The translations under genes were made by a program, and so were the position numbers. Shown here piece after piece: positions 34,229 through 44,984 of a stretch of 64,000 nucleotides of DNA (the stretch's first letter is position 1; every line of letters begins with the position of its first letter). The notes below the pieces were generated by a model. The model made no database searches. It was not told where the DNA came from and saw only the letters and a program-made list of their open reading frames with translations. The stretch lies in contig OZ024786.1 of assembly GCA_964017065.1 (NCBI GenBank), positions 8,437,047 to 8,501,046 of the forward strand, read 5' to 3'. Source of the DNA: Haliclona indistincta. Its lineage: Eukaryota; Porifera; Demospongiae; Haplosclerida; Chalinidae.

Positions 34229-35817
34229 TGCCGCAGTGGCGGGTCGCCTACTATGATGAGTCCTATTACTGTGACTGGCAGGGCGATAGATGTTAGGGAA
34301 CGCGTTTTCCAGTTCTGATCATGCAGACTCGGAAGTACTTCTCTCAGTAATTAGGCCACTGTTTGTCAACTTTGATTTTTTATTTTCTGGTCACCCGCCC
34401 ACATGAAATTTTTATGCCCGCACTAATTTTTCAAGACGTTCAAGACGCCGGCGAATGGAGGATAACCCAGGTAGAAAAAGACGGCTACTCCAGGCTCTGT
34501 TGTAGAGCGGCAGTTAACTTCAATAGTCGCACCTGATGCAGTGGATGATTTCCGAGTCTGGAAAGTTGAACTTCGTGATGTGATCGTTTCTATTTATTGT
34601 TTTGAGGCACAAACTGGGCAGTGTAGTAGCACTGTATCCAATCAGAACACATGACCTTTCTGCTTATTATTTGAGCATGTCAATATGTTATATGAAAAGT
34701 GTTGCTAAACAATGCTTAGCAACACTGACAATGCTACCTAATGTCTCCAAAGATCAATTGAGAATTCATTACTCACAATGTTAGCACAAAAGGACAAATT
34801 CTGGCATACACAATAATTTTGATTAAGTACAATGAAGTAAAACTTAGAATTCAGGCATAAATAATGCACAATGAGAACAATGCTCTTTTTCAAATAATAA
34901 AGTAAAGTAAAAAAGTTTTATAAAAAAAACAAAAAGTGTAGGTTGTGTGTAAGTGTAGGTCCACAGAAGCTGCTGCAGTGGTACCAGAAGAATTTTTGCA
35001 GTTAATGTAACTCCTATCATATCATACTACAAGATAGTCGTTTTATATTAAAGTTAATCATTTTCAATTTCAATATTTTTACTGTTGATAATAATTATTA
35101 TTGTTAGTTGAGTTGATGAATACTGTATGGAAAAATAAAACAATAGAAATGCAGTTTAGGGTTTATTGATAAGATTGTGGCAAATAGAGATTGAAATTTT
35201 TGGTCATGTGAAGTGGAATTACATTTTACTCTTGTGTAGTGAAAAAGGACAGAAGGATGTAATCTGTGGGCAACCTATGTCAGCTAGCAATCAAGTTGTG
35301 GTAACCAGTTGTTTATTCATTCTTTGCACATTGTGTGAATTCAATTATAATATTATGTGCAGTAGTTGTAGAGATGAGTAACTGCAGGATCAGAATGGTT
35401 TTTATTCCTTGAAGCATCAACTGATGTCATGTCACATTGCTAGCCAGTCCAAGAACAAACCCTGATATTCTACGAATCAAATTCCATCTCTCAGCATTAA
35501 TTTTAGATCCAAATTAGGGTAGCATCAAATGGTACCAGTGTAGGTATAGCAAGTGGCAGCTAACAAAGAAAACGTGTGTACTATCAAGAACTTGAATGAC
35601 AACAGTTATAATGAAAACAGTTATGAGAACAGTTCAACAGTTTAAACAGAGATATGAGAATAATGACAAGACTTGCAAGGAGTAAATCTCATTGGTCATC
35701 TTTAAACGATTCCTCGGTCATAATATAATAAAGTATAGAATCACTAAGAATCTCAAATTTTGCTGTGTGTAGACATGTATGTCATTGACAGCACACAATA
35801 ATAATACTAGTTCATAC
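34229..35817. other. AT-rich interval between exon groups
   Basis: No supported gene. It contains a hairpin GTGTTGCTAA ... TTAGCAACAC near 34698-34724 and long A/T runs near 34900-34930 and 35030-35140. A 71-codon plus frame at 35166 has no recognisable content. A minus-strand frame at about 34510-34435 with an RRRLERLEK stretch could be a leader exon but is unsupported. Confidence 0.35.
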
Positions 35818-37370
35818 CTTTAGCACTTCCCTTTGAACTTCCGGAATTGGTACTTTTGTACTATCACTTTCTGCACCACGGCATTTATAAACAGTCAATC
35901 AATACAATAATTTACCATATCTGCTGGCATCACTTTCCAATATTAAGGTGCTAACTGTACTACTGCCGCAACTGATATCCACCTCCACATCAATATTGAT
36001 GTCTGATAGGTCTTGTTCTAAAAATAGCAGTAAATAATTATAAATATACAGTAAATATTCTTCCATACTCTGTTCTGCTGCCTCAGGCTCTTTACATGAG
36101 CATTTAGATATGATTGTATGTATCGACCTGAGCATGATAGTAGCTCGTTCTGTAAAGATGTCGATTGCTGATCTTCCCATACTCGTACTTTCTAGTCGAA
36201 GAGTATAGTTCCCTTGTTTTTGCTGTGTTATACCACGTTCTAGTACCAGCTATACAATAAAGACAAACTGAACATGGCCACATAGATTAGATCTAAACCA
36301 ACATGATGTCCTTCCATATAAATACCATATATTGGCACAGAAAACTTGGTGTTGTGTGCAATACTGACCAGAACTTGCCCTACCACGTATGCAAAAAGTT
36401 GCCCTAAGCATGAAGCAGGACAGTTGTTTGTCTTGATTCCTTGGCAATTCGTGTTCTTTAACTATGAATGTAAATGTCAAATTATAATAATACACTTAAG
36501 TGTCTCTTCACCTCAGTAGTTAGTACAACGATGTTTTCCATAGTCATCATTTGCAGTCATGTCTGGGTAACCCTTACAAAATATTATTTTTAGTACAGCG
36601 CTCACTATGAAGCACTCACTGTGAGCCTTTGGGATTTAGAGGGAAGTGAGTCCCTTTTAAAAAGAATATTGATTGTTTCACCTTCTGTTATTGTGCAAGG
36701 ACTTTTTCTATAGTGAACATCAAAAGACAGGGTAGTTTAAAAACCAAGAGTTCATGAAAAACTTTGTTACTTACACCGTCACACAATCCTTGTGATTCTC
36801 ACAGAGTGTATATTCTCTTATGATGTTGACAAACGATCGAATAACTTCTTTTGTCGATCCATTCTTAAAATTCGCTTTCACGGCTAATCTGCATTGGACA
36901 ATTAATGAAGCCAGCATAGAAGGCTGTAAATAGAGCAAGTTCGAAAAAGCAGTGATTAATTGGAAAAAACAAACTTACTCTGCTCTTTAGTCTCTCTCCC
37001 TTACCCACAAGCTCCAATCTACTAATTTGAAGGAACTCAGTATCTTCGAATTCTCGAGCTGTGAGTCACAATCACGACACCTTTCAGAATCATCAACAGC
37101 GAACCATTGATTGAGCCCTTCTAACGGTCCATTGGAGCAGGGATACTCGACTGTATTGCCAAGCCATAGAACAGTCAAGCGAGTCTAAGTAATTACATAG
37201 AAATGAGAGCAACATCCCAGCTCACGCATACAATAAAAATCTCTAAAAGTATAAGGTACATACTTTGTCATCGACAATGAAACTCCCTCCATCATAAAGC
37301 CAAGTCAAAAAATCGTCCATCCGGGCTAACTTGTTGCATGTAAATTTGGCTTCAGTAACTGAGCAAGAGT
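35818..37370 (-). CDS. Multi-exon gene of unknown function
   Basis: Exons with GT-AG borders and agreeing phases are 37370-37264, 37184-37005, 36923-36775, one beginning 36461, 36249-36069, 36017-35916 and 35870-35818. Joined phases run 0, 0, 2, ?, 1, 1, 0; only the 3' end of the 36461 exon is uncertain. Translations are globular and non-repetitive, for example RMDDFLTWLYDGGSFIVDD, LTVLWLGNTVEYPC, GRSAIDIFTERATIML and STKVPIPEVQREVL. I recognise no catalytic motif. It may be the upstream half of the gene at 30011-34228 or a separate neighbour. No start codon is identified, and nothing here looks like a transposon protein, so a host gene is most likely. Confidence 0.55.
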
Positions 37371-39368
37371 CTAGAAAAGTATAGTCACCGTGATTATGAA
37401 ATTTGCCACTAAACATAGGTTAGACCACGAATTGCTATCAGATTCTTCTGTATCTGGCTCAGCAGTCATCCAGTTGATTTCATCTCATTTCGAATTTAGC
37501 GTGAGAGTCTAAAGTGTGAGTACAGCATGAATGCATTCATTTCATGCTCAGGCTAATTCGAAGTGAGATGAAATCTGTTACCGTTGTAGCTTACGTAGGT
37601 CACAATTTCATAACAGCATTTCTCAAGTACCCAGAAGATAAGTGATCTGTGAGTTAAATTTTGATACAAGCTCTTTCGCGTGTGCATGGTGAATTATTGA
37701 ACGAAGTGAATTATTTTCTCATGTTCTGGTGAGCTTCTTGTGGCAGACACTTGTGTACGATAAATCTGCTGCAGAAGCAATGCAAGTCAATTCTCTGCAT
37801 ATCCATCATAATCTACACAATCTACAAACCTGTTCTGTAGTCTGTAGGAAAGGTTATTTTGCAAAACAAAACTAGGCAAGTCATAGTTAGTACTGAGAAT
37901 GTCCGCACGCCTCATTGCAAAACTTGACATCATCACTTCTTGCACAATCTGTATGTTAGGTTCAATGCGCATTAGCTAAAGATCGGATCAAAGCGAATCG
38001 ATCTGCTTACCGCATGTCCGCACTGGTCGCCATTAGATCGACTTGCTGGTGTTGATCGCGTCATGTGACGTAAGCAACAGCAGCCAGAAAACTGGTCTTA
38101 CCACGTACCATCGCTAGTCTGTGTGTTTCGCGCCCTTTCTTCGCTCGAGTGTGGACCAGAGCTTTCTTCCTTAGCGCTGTACTAGCCGCACGTCATGTGT
38201 TTGAGACCACACCCACATCTAATCCAGTTTCAAGTCACTTCAACGCACCTCCGTAGGTGGATTGGGGCAAATGCGCATTGATTCACATAGATTCAGTTTA
38301 GTAAAATTGACGTGTAGTGCGGACGGGATTAAACTGGTTTCGAATGCGCATTGAACCGCATTAGAGCCCTAGTGCGGACGAGCCTTTAGGATACTTCTCC
38401 TTTCATTCATCTTTCAATACTTTGTTTTGTCGCACCATCCTCTCCTATTGTTAAACCATGAATAATAATAATCATAAGCGCAAACTACTACAACCTAACC
38501 ACAGGATGAGATAGAAGATCTTTTGAAGTTGACCCAGGTGCTTTAAGCCGTGTTCGCACTGACAACCCTGGTCTAATCCGGGTTGAAATTAAACCAGATT
38601 TATCCGGGTCGAACTCTGTTTGCGCGCGTCTGCACTCGACCCGGATTGATGTGAGTCAGGTCAATTTTCCACTGTCGGTAGCAGCGAAGTAAGACCATAC
38701 AGGTGATTTTCGCTTCGACTTTATTGACGATTGTGCAGTCTACCAGTGCACTGGTGCTAATCGATTGTGCAATCCTGCTAATCGATTGCGCAATCCATTA
38801 ACACCGATACAGATAACGCCGATACAGATCCGATTCAGATACAGCAAATATCGCCAGATACAGATACTTATGTACAGATATGTATCTGTACCTTTTTTCA
38901 TCTAGGAGAAACAAAAAAAATCAAATACTAGTTATAAACACATTGCTAGAGCAGTATTAGTCAAGTTATCACAAATACAATCAAGAAGTCAGATGTTGAC
39001 CAACCAGCTGGGTGTGACTTCACAATTGAGCAACTTTTACGCCTTCAAGAGCTTTTAGCTTGACCTAACGTGCTGTTTTAGTACAAAAAAAACTCACCAG
39101 CTGCTTTATGTAAGGCAGCCAGCTGTGAACAGTTTTTTCTTCAAAAGACTCCAGATATCCAGGGACTGCCATAAACGTAAAAATCTCATAAAACATTGCT
39201 TCATAACCAAAATTCTTACAAAATGTCTATTGCTTGTGTTGCTTGTTCTGGTGTTTACTTTGTCATCAGGGTGACAGATACACCAATGCATACATACACA
39301 AACCAACCTCTGTGGCTCCGCCCACCAAGGCATAATATACTAGGGCTGTACAGCGGTTTACGAAGATC
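37371..39368. other. Interval rich in MITE-like repeats
   Basis: Besides the MITE at 37477-37577, two GC-richer blocks look like further MITEs: about 37985-38390, with GTGCGGAC words near both sides, and about 38550-38720, with CCGTGTTCGCACTG and GCACTCGACCCGG. I could not define their ends. A 61-codon minus frame at 37972-37787 is unassigned. Near 39270-39345 the word GTGGCTC(C/T)GCCCACC also occurs at 60963-60979. Confidence 0.4.
37477..37577. mobile_element. ~100 bp MITE
   Basis: GATTTCATCTCATTTCGAAT at the left pairs with the complement of GATTTCATCTCACTTCGAAT at the right. There is a short non-coding interior and no clear target duplication. Confidence 0.7.
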
Positions 39369-40240
39369 TTGCATAAAGCAATGAAAAGCGGAAGTGTTAG
39401 GTCAAGTGAAACAGATTTCAAATTTACCTGGCAAAAGAGATTGCGAATGGCCTCGACTTTGTGTGAGCCGTCTAGGAGCAGTGCCTACGGGGAAGATTTG
39501 AGGGGGCAAATGGTCTGGCAGAGCGAGATACTGGAATATTTACAGCAAGTAATTGCTCAAAAGTTAAATGTGCACCAGTCAACCGTCAGCAGAATTCTTC
39601 ATCTATTTCATACAACTGGATCTGTTAGCAAAATGCCGTATCCGAAGGAAAAAGCTTTTAGAAAGCTCACCGACTCGTGCCAACTACTCATTTATCATTT
39701 GGTTGTTCAGCGCTTGGGAATTTATCTTCACGAGATACAGAGCGAGTTGTTAAACTTTGTCCTAGTAGTCTGGCTGTTGAAGGGTTGAACCGGGAAGAAA
39801 TTGGTATAGAAGAAATTTTTATACCAAATGAAGCAGAATCTAATGGACAATAACATATCCAAAATCCACCTGAATCCACTTCGGGGAAAATCTTTTATGG
39901 ACATTTGAATAAAAACCAATTAATTATTCAATGAATACAATCATTTTCTAAATATTTTTTTCCTAATTTGCCATTATATGGAACAATCAGCACTTCCTAA
40001 TCAAGAATAGATCCTGTAGGTGCTAAAAGAAAAATTCTGTTGTGATTGGATGATTAAAATTGCTGTCATAATTATTCAAAACTGTTATCTCCAACGTTGA
40101 ATTTTAGCCGGCACTATCAAAAATCTTTCTTATGAAAGCATTTTGATATCCATAACTATTATTGCATAAGTAAAGTGTTTAGTTATGGAAACTAGTGTAC
40201 ATTTTTGTGATTATTTACATGATGGTGCATCTATTAAATA

Positions 40241-40846
40241 GTAGTTATATACCGATCAGGAGGTGTTTAAGCGATTTAAAGCCCGCGGGCGTAGCCCAAG
40301 GGCTTTAAATGCTTAAACACCGACTGAGAGGTATATAACTACTTTAAACCATAGTGCGCTGCTTGCCTGATGTCTAGCTGGCTATCTTACGTCGCAGGAA
40401 GATCGCAGAGCAGCCCTAGCACCGTTTCTTTGTGGATTCTTGAACGCGGCGGCCATCTTGAAACGCGTGCGGGCTGTAAACGATTTATAGCCCTCATTAT
40501 CGCTCGTTACATCAAAGAGAATTATTCATACTATGGTTTAAATAGTAGTTATATACCGATCAGGAGGTGTTTAAGCGATTTAAAGCCCGCTGGCGTAGCC
40601 CAAGGGCTTTAAATGCTTAAACACCGACTGTGAGGTATATAACTACTTTAAACCATAGTGCGCTGCTTGCCTAACGTCTAGCTGGCTACCTTGCGTCTCA
40701 GGAAGACCGCAGGGCAGCCCGAGCGCCGTTTGTTTGTGGATTCTCGAACGCGGCGGCCATCTTGAAACGCGTGCGGGCTGTACACGATTTATAGCCCTCA
40801 TTAACGGTCGTTACATCAAAGAGAATTATTCATACTATGGTTTAAA
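40241..40846. repeat. Two tandem 303 bp units made of interleaved inverted repeats
   Basis: Each unit has a hairpin AGTAGTTATATACCGATCAG ... GGTATATAACTACT with an inner pair GATTTAAAGCCC/GGGCTTTAAAT. It is followed by a second inverted pair, TTTAAACCATAGT ... ACTATGGTTTAAA. The two units differ at only a few positions, so the duplication is recent. The short plus frame at 40370 is a by-product. Confidence 0.85.
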
Positions 40847-41239
40847 GTGCGTTAATATCTTCTTCTGAGTCGAAAATACTGTTCTCTGCATTTCCACAAC
40901 CTTCTCCTCTGCTGTCTCCAAATGCTTTGGAACACTTGAGTCCATGTTTTCGGCAAGACCACAAAATAATTTGTTCCACAAGAATTTCTTGAAGAAAGCT
41001 TACATTTGCTCAGTACAATTTTTTTAGTGTTTCTGGTGCAGCAGCCATGTCTGTCGTTATTAGAGACAGAATAGTGCCATCAGAGTCATGTGTCCAACTC
41101 CAATGCTAAGGATTCAATTGCAAGCATAAGCTTCTTCTAGAGGATGACCTGCAAATGAGCCCTCAAGCGTGCTGCTCTCTCTGTATATGGTGATAGCTTC
41201 TGTGGGTCAATTTCCTGTTTTCCTTACTGGATGAAACCA

Positions 41240-41900
41240 TGTTCATGACCTTCACATACCGCAAAAAGTTTAAGGAGTCTTCTAGCTTACCACCATATAC
41301 TATAACAATCAGACGAGCACCAGCTTTTCCTATTCTATAGCTGTGACTTGAGAATCACTTATCAATGAAGATATCTGCTGCACCTCTGCATCGACCTGAA
41401 TCTTCTTAATGAGGCATATTTTGCCTTGTCCAAAGGTAGCAGAGGTTGAGTCACATCTACTCCATGCATGTAGAAATAGGAAGTGAGATACTACTAAGGT
41501 TCCACCTTTGGCAACCAAATCACATACGATTATGCTTTAAACTTGCAAGCCTTTCTTTGATTTGCTCTTGGGTTCAGAAAGAAATGCACATCTGCCATGC
41601 TGTCTCTCTAGTGGTGCATTAGCAAAATGAGCACATCTGTGTTGTCAGCAACCACATTGACTTCCTGCCCATGCATCCATTGCAATTTGAAGAACACAAT
41701 TAACTGTTAAAGTGTCAGTAGAGTCAGTGTACATGTGTACTGCCTGACCATCAGATTTTAAGTAACGACTTAGCAGTAAGATAAACTGTGCTTTGTTATC
41801 TTTGTTAGAATACTGATTTGCATGAGCTTTCTATAACTTGAATATCAGTACATGCTTTTTGAGCTCTCTTCTGGTACTCACGCACTGTCTTTGATTGATG
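41240..41900 (-). pseudogene. Decayed XPG/PIN-nuclease-like region
   Basis: Fragments in several frames read in order. First comes a VVADNTD-type acidic motif near 41665, then a segment resembling MADVHFF near 41595, and then HAWSRCDSTSATFGQGK at about 41460-41415. The last resembles the GCDxTSxxxGxGK motif of XPG/FEN-like nucleases, which are metal-dependent and cut branched DNA. Such proteins are common cargo of invertebrate repeats. Stops and frame changes are frequent, so no product is expected. The family call is an inference from motif shape. Confidence 0.4.
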
Positions 41901-42469
41901 GGCTTTGATAGCCATCAAAAACAACAGAGCAAACGTATTTAACACACACATAGCCTACACATACATCTCTATAATAATGTCACTTTCTTATGCATTTCAC
42001 TTTGTGAATCAGACTCTGTGAATCAAGAACATGCTTATTTTGCTTGTGCATAATACATGACCACAAAGAAGAGGTCATGTAATATTTCCAGAAAATAACG
42101 AGCTAAGGTGCAAACTTACAAGATCTTGTTTACAAGATCCAATGAAAAATACAAGTAACATTTTACTGATTTTAAATAACCATAAAAAATTTCCCCAAAG
42201 TGGATTTAGGTGGATTTTGTACATGTAATTAAGTAAAACATTCTGCTTCTTTTGATACCAAAATTGTTACTATACCAATTTCTTCCGCGTTTGACCAATT
42301 TTTAGCCTTCAACAGCCAGACTATAGTTGATGTCAGCATTCCCACAATCTGTCGATTTTTAAATGAGAGTGGGTTTACTAGACAAAGACTCAAGCATGTA
42401 GCATTGCAGCAAGACGCTTTCTTACGGGAGCTCTACATCAGTGATGTGTCATTGTTCTCAACAGATATG

Positions 42470-42556
42470 TTTGTCTTTGTGGACGAGACAGGAGCAGGTT
42501 TGTCTTTGTGGACGAGACAGAAGCAGGTTTGTCTTCGTGGACGAGACAGGAGCAGA
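42470..42556. repeat. 29 bp triplication over the catalytic motif
   Basis: TTTGTCTTTGTGGACGAGAC followed by AGGAGCAGG occurs three times in a row with one or two differences. The two extra units add 58 bp and shift the frame. The repeated segment encodes FVDETGA, the first catalytic Asp of the Tc1-like enzyme. Confidence 0.92.
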
Positions 42557-43116
42557 TCGGCGAAACGTATTGTACAAGTACGGCTACAGCCTGCGGAACA
42601 AGCCAGCTGTTGATCATGCTCTGCTAGTTAGAGGAGAGCGAATATCAGCTATCGTGTGTATGTCGGTGATTGGGATATTAGACGTGAAAACTGTACAAGG
42701 AACGTGCAATGGAGATTCCTTCTACGATTTTGTCCATACACATCTTATGCCATTCAATGGTACTAATCCAAATTCCATCGTTGTGCTTGACAACTGCTCA
42801 ATACATTGTATTGATGAAGTGAAGGAAATGTTTAAAGGAATAGGCGTCTTAGTACTCTTCTTCCACCATATTCACCTGATTTCAACCCGATTGAAGAGGC
42901 ATTTTCAAAAGTTAAAGGTGAATTGCGTACTCACAGTGGGAATGATATAGACTTAGAAACACTAATACACATGTGCTTCGCTACTATCACTTCAGAAGAC
43001 TGCCATGGATGGGTAGAGCATGCAGGAATTTATAATCTGTAGATAGGATTTACATGTTTGTAATATCATAATAAATTGAATTCCACAGTCTACAGTGACT
43101 CTACACAATAATTATA

Positions 43117-43301
43117 CCGTATAGCCGGTTATTTTCATGTAGATTTAATTTTCGAACGGCTGGTGCGTGTCGAAAATTAGATTTCGAAAAATTCTTTTTG
43201 CCTATTTAAAATGTTTTGTGACGTGGCTGTGACGAAAATTAGACCCAGCCAAAATTTGGCTAACGAAATATTTGGCCAGCGAAAAAAAAACGGCTATACG
43301 G
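43117..43301. mobile_element. 185 bp MITE, TA duplication
   Basis: The element starts CCGTATAGCCG and ends CGGCTATACGG, with TA on both sides (43115-43116, 43302-43303). The interior has GAAAATTAGA words in both orientations. It lies just downstream of the Tc1-like gene. Confidence 0.85.
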
Positions 43302-43350
43302 TAATCCACACACAACGTATAATATGACAGAGAGAGAGAGATGACCAAAA

Positions 43351-44352
43351 TCAATGAGAAGTATGAGATAATGATGACTGGTCATGATTGTCATTAAGAT
43401 TACGCAGCGTCATGAGAATGTTTTCCTTTTGTTCTGAGACCTCACTACTACTGAGAATTCCATCATCAAGGAGACTCTGCAGATACCTCAATTGCTGATA
43501 GCATTTCATACGGATCTCAACTGCTGTGTCAGGTGATACAGATTTTGTAGATACAGTAGATACATTTTCCTTTCCTTTAATTGCATCGACTACCGCTACC
43601 GCTGCACTGCTCAGAGCTTCGGATAAATTATCATGAGATTTAGTGAGACGACCTCGCTTGGAAGAGGTACCCGTGAAGGCAGGTATATTGGGTGGGTTGT
43701 GATAGTCACTATGAATTCCAGTAGATATCATACGAGACCATAATCTTAATCGCGGTATATCGTAATCATCATCTTCATGAATCTCCTGCAATTCATGCAA
43801 TACAGTATCGACTTCATTCTCTTTATCTTCCCTATATTCACTTATAGATTCATGTTTTCTTTTTCGACCACTTGATACTTGATTCTTGCTACTAGAAACT
43901 TGATTGCCGTCACACCAAAGTGTAATGCTTTGGTGTGAACGGCTGTTTTAATACATAGTTTTTACATCATCATCAGTTACAATTAACACCTTAGCCTGCT
44001 GATCAAAATATCCTAGTCGTAGGATATTTTGATCGTCGTAGGATATCAAAATATCCTACGTCGTCAGTCGTATTGGGCACATGTTGAGAACACTCTTCAA
44101 TGATTTTAAGACGAATATCTAACGGTGAAGTAAATTTAGATGTAAATCTATTAAGTTGCCTTACGATCACATCACTTTTTTATTAGGATTGATTATTTTG
44201 ACCTTGTATGTGAACTTGGCTGCTGGTGGCGGTGGTGGGTCTGGCTGCTTCTCCGGCTGAACTTGAGGGGAACATTGCACATTGCTATTGATGTGGAAGA
44301 GTCTCGAGAGTATAGCGATTTGCGCAGGATCGAGAGGGCGCTGCTGCATCAC
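43351..44352 (-). pseudogene. Transposon-associated accessory protein, broken
   Basis: The order from the start is as follows. There is an N-terminal MMQQRPLDPAQIAILSRLF and a Pro-rich stretch. Then a middle block with FTSPLDIRLKIIEECSQHVP leads to VGYFD. Then VLIVTDDDVKTMY, and a C-terminal block with RLRLWSRMISTGIHSDY and a QQLRYLQSLLDDGIL helix. I recall this arrangement as a small accessory protein near invertebrate transposons, of unknown function. Lesions are a likely missing A in the run near 44178, a 43 bp palindromic duplication at about 44002-44056, and an in-frame TAA just after KTMY (about 43948). A hairpin CACACCAAAG...CTTTGGTGTG overlaps the region after the stop. Confidence 0.55.
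44002..44056. repeat. 43 bp palindromic duplication inside a coding region
   Basis: ATCAAAATATCC occurs at 44002 and again at 44045, with its complement GGATATTTTGAT between. The added segment breaks the frame of the accessory gene. The structure looks like a template-switch or hairpin-copying event. Confidence 0.8.
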
Positions 44353-44984
44353 TGAGTCAGTCAGGGGGCCACACGGGCTCTGGTTGGCAGTTGAGTAGCG
44401 TACGACAGTACGAAGTTGTTCCCGGGATTACTGTGCACGCGTGTGACAATGAAAAAAGACCTGGATATCACTTGACAAGCTGGAGCGCCGATAAGAGAGC
44501 AGACAGTAGACAGACACAGAATGTACAAACTACAATGTAGAAAGTGAACTGTTCTAGAACTATCACGTGATTATTAGGGAGGCACGGTGGTGACTCCCTA
44601 TGTAGGGTTGAACGGAAAAACAACATGGCGGCTACATACAATGTATTAGCGTTCAAATGCTGATATTTCGCCTCGTGATGAATTCTATACGTCCAAAGAC
44701 ACTTAGATCTGCTATATGGCGTTGCCCCATCTTACAGTAGCAAGGAGATTGCTCGAAATTGTTGCTAAAGTGACGAACCTGGAAACGGTGAAAATGGACT
44801 TTCGTCATCTTCGTTTTCTTCTTTCTTCTTCCACTCGCCTAGCGCCTTTACGCGAGCGGTGCCGAGACCAAAACACTCACGAACAGTCGTGAAACTCTTT
44901 TGGCAGGTGCCTTTTGAACTTTGATTTTAGCGAAACGGCGATATAAATTCAGCGATTTCTCGATCGTGATCCATTGTTAGCTAA
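44353..44984. other. Non-coding interval
   Basis: No supported gene. A GC-rich patch near 44810-44930 and a few short frames have no recognisable content. Confidence 0.35.

Larger units (their letters stand above)
39766..42323. mobile_element. 2,558 bp element with TAG duplication inside the Tc1-like gene
   Basis: The ends TAGTCTGGCTGTTGAAGG and complement pair, and similarity continues inward for well over 100 bp through AAGAAATTGGTATAG, GAAGCAGAAT and AAAATCCACCT. TAG flanks both sides (39763-39765, 42324-42326). It carries a tandem pair of complex palindromes (40241-40846) and a decayed nuclease-like reading region (41240-41900, minus). The 3 bp duplication is reminiscent of PIF/Harbinger-type or Zator-type elements, but no transposase of those kinds is visible. 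Confidence 0.82.
39369..43042 (+). pseudogene. Tc1/IS630-like transposase, split by an insertion
   Basis: The N-terminal part (39369-39762) has a paired helix-turn-helix layout with KLNVHQSTVSRILHLF and TGSVSKMPYPK. The C-terminal part (42327-43042) has TICRFLNESGF, the first catalytic motif FVDETGAD, the second VVLDNCSIH, and a third near PDFNPIEEAFSKVK, which is read in a shifted frame. The enzyme would excise and insert the element at TA sites. A 2,558 bp element sits exactly between the parts; removing it with one TAG restores the frame. Other lesions are a 29 bp triplication over FVDETGA (42470-42556) and a frameshift near 42865. The terminal inverted repeats of this element were not identified. 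Confidence 0.85.

Noticed and set aside
40370..40612. 80-codon plus frame
   Set aside because: It spans the two palindromic 303 bp units and exists only because of their sequence.
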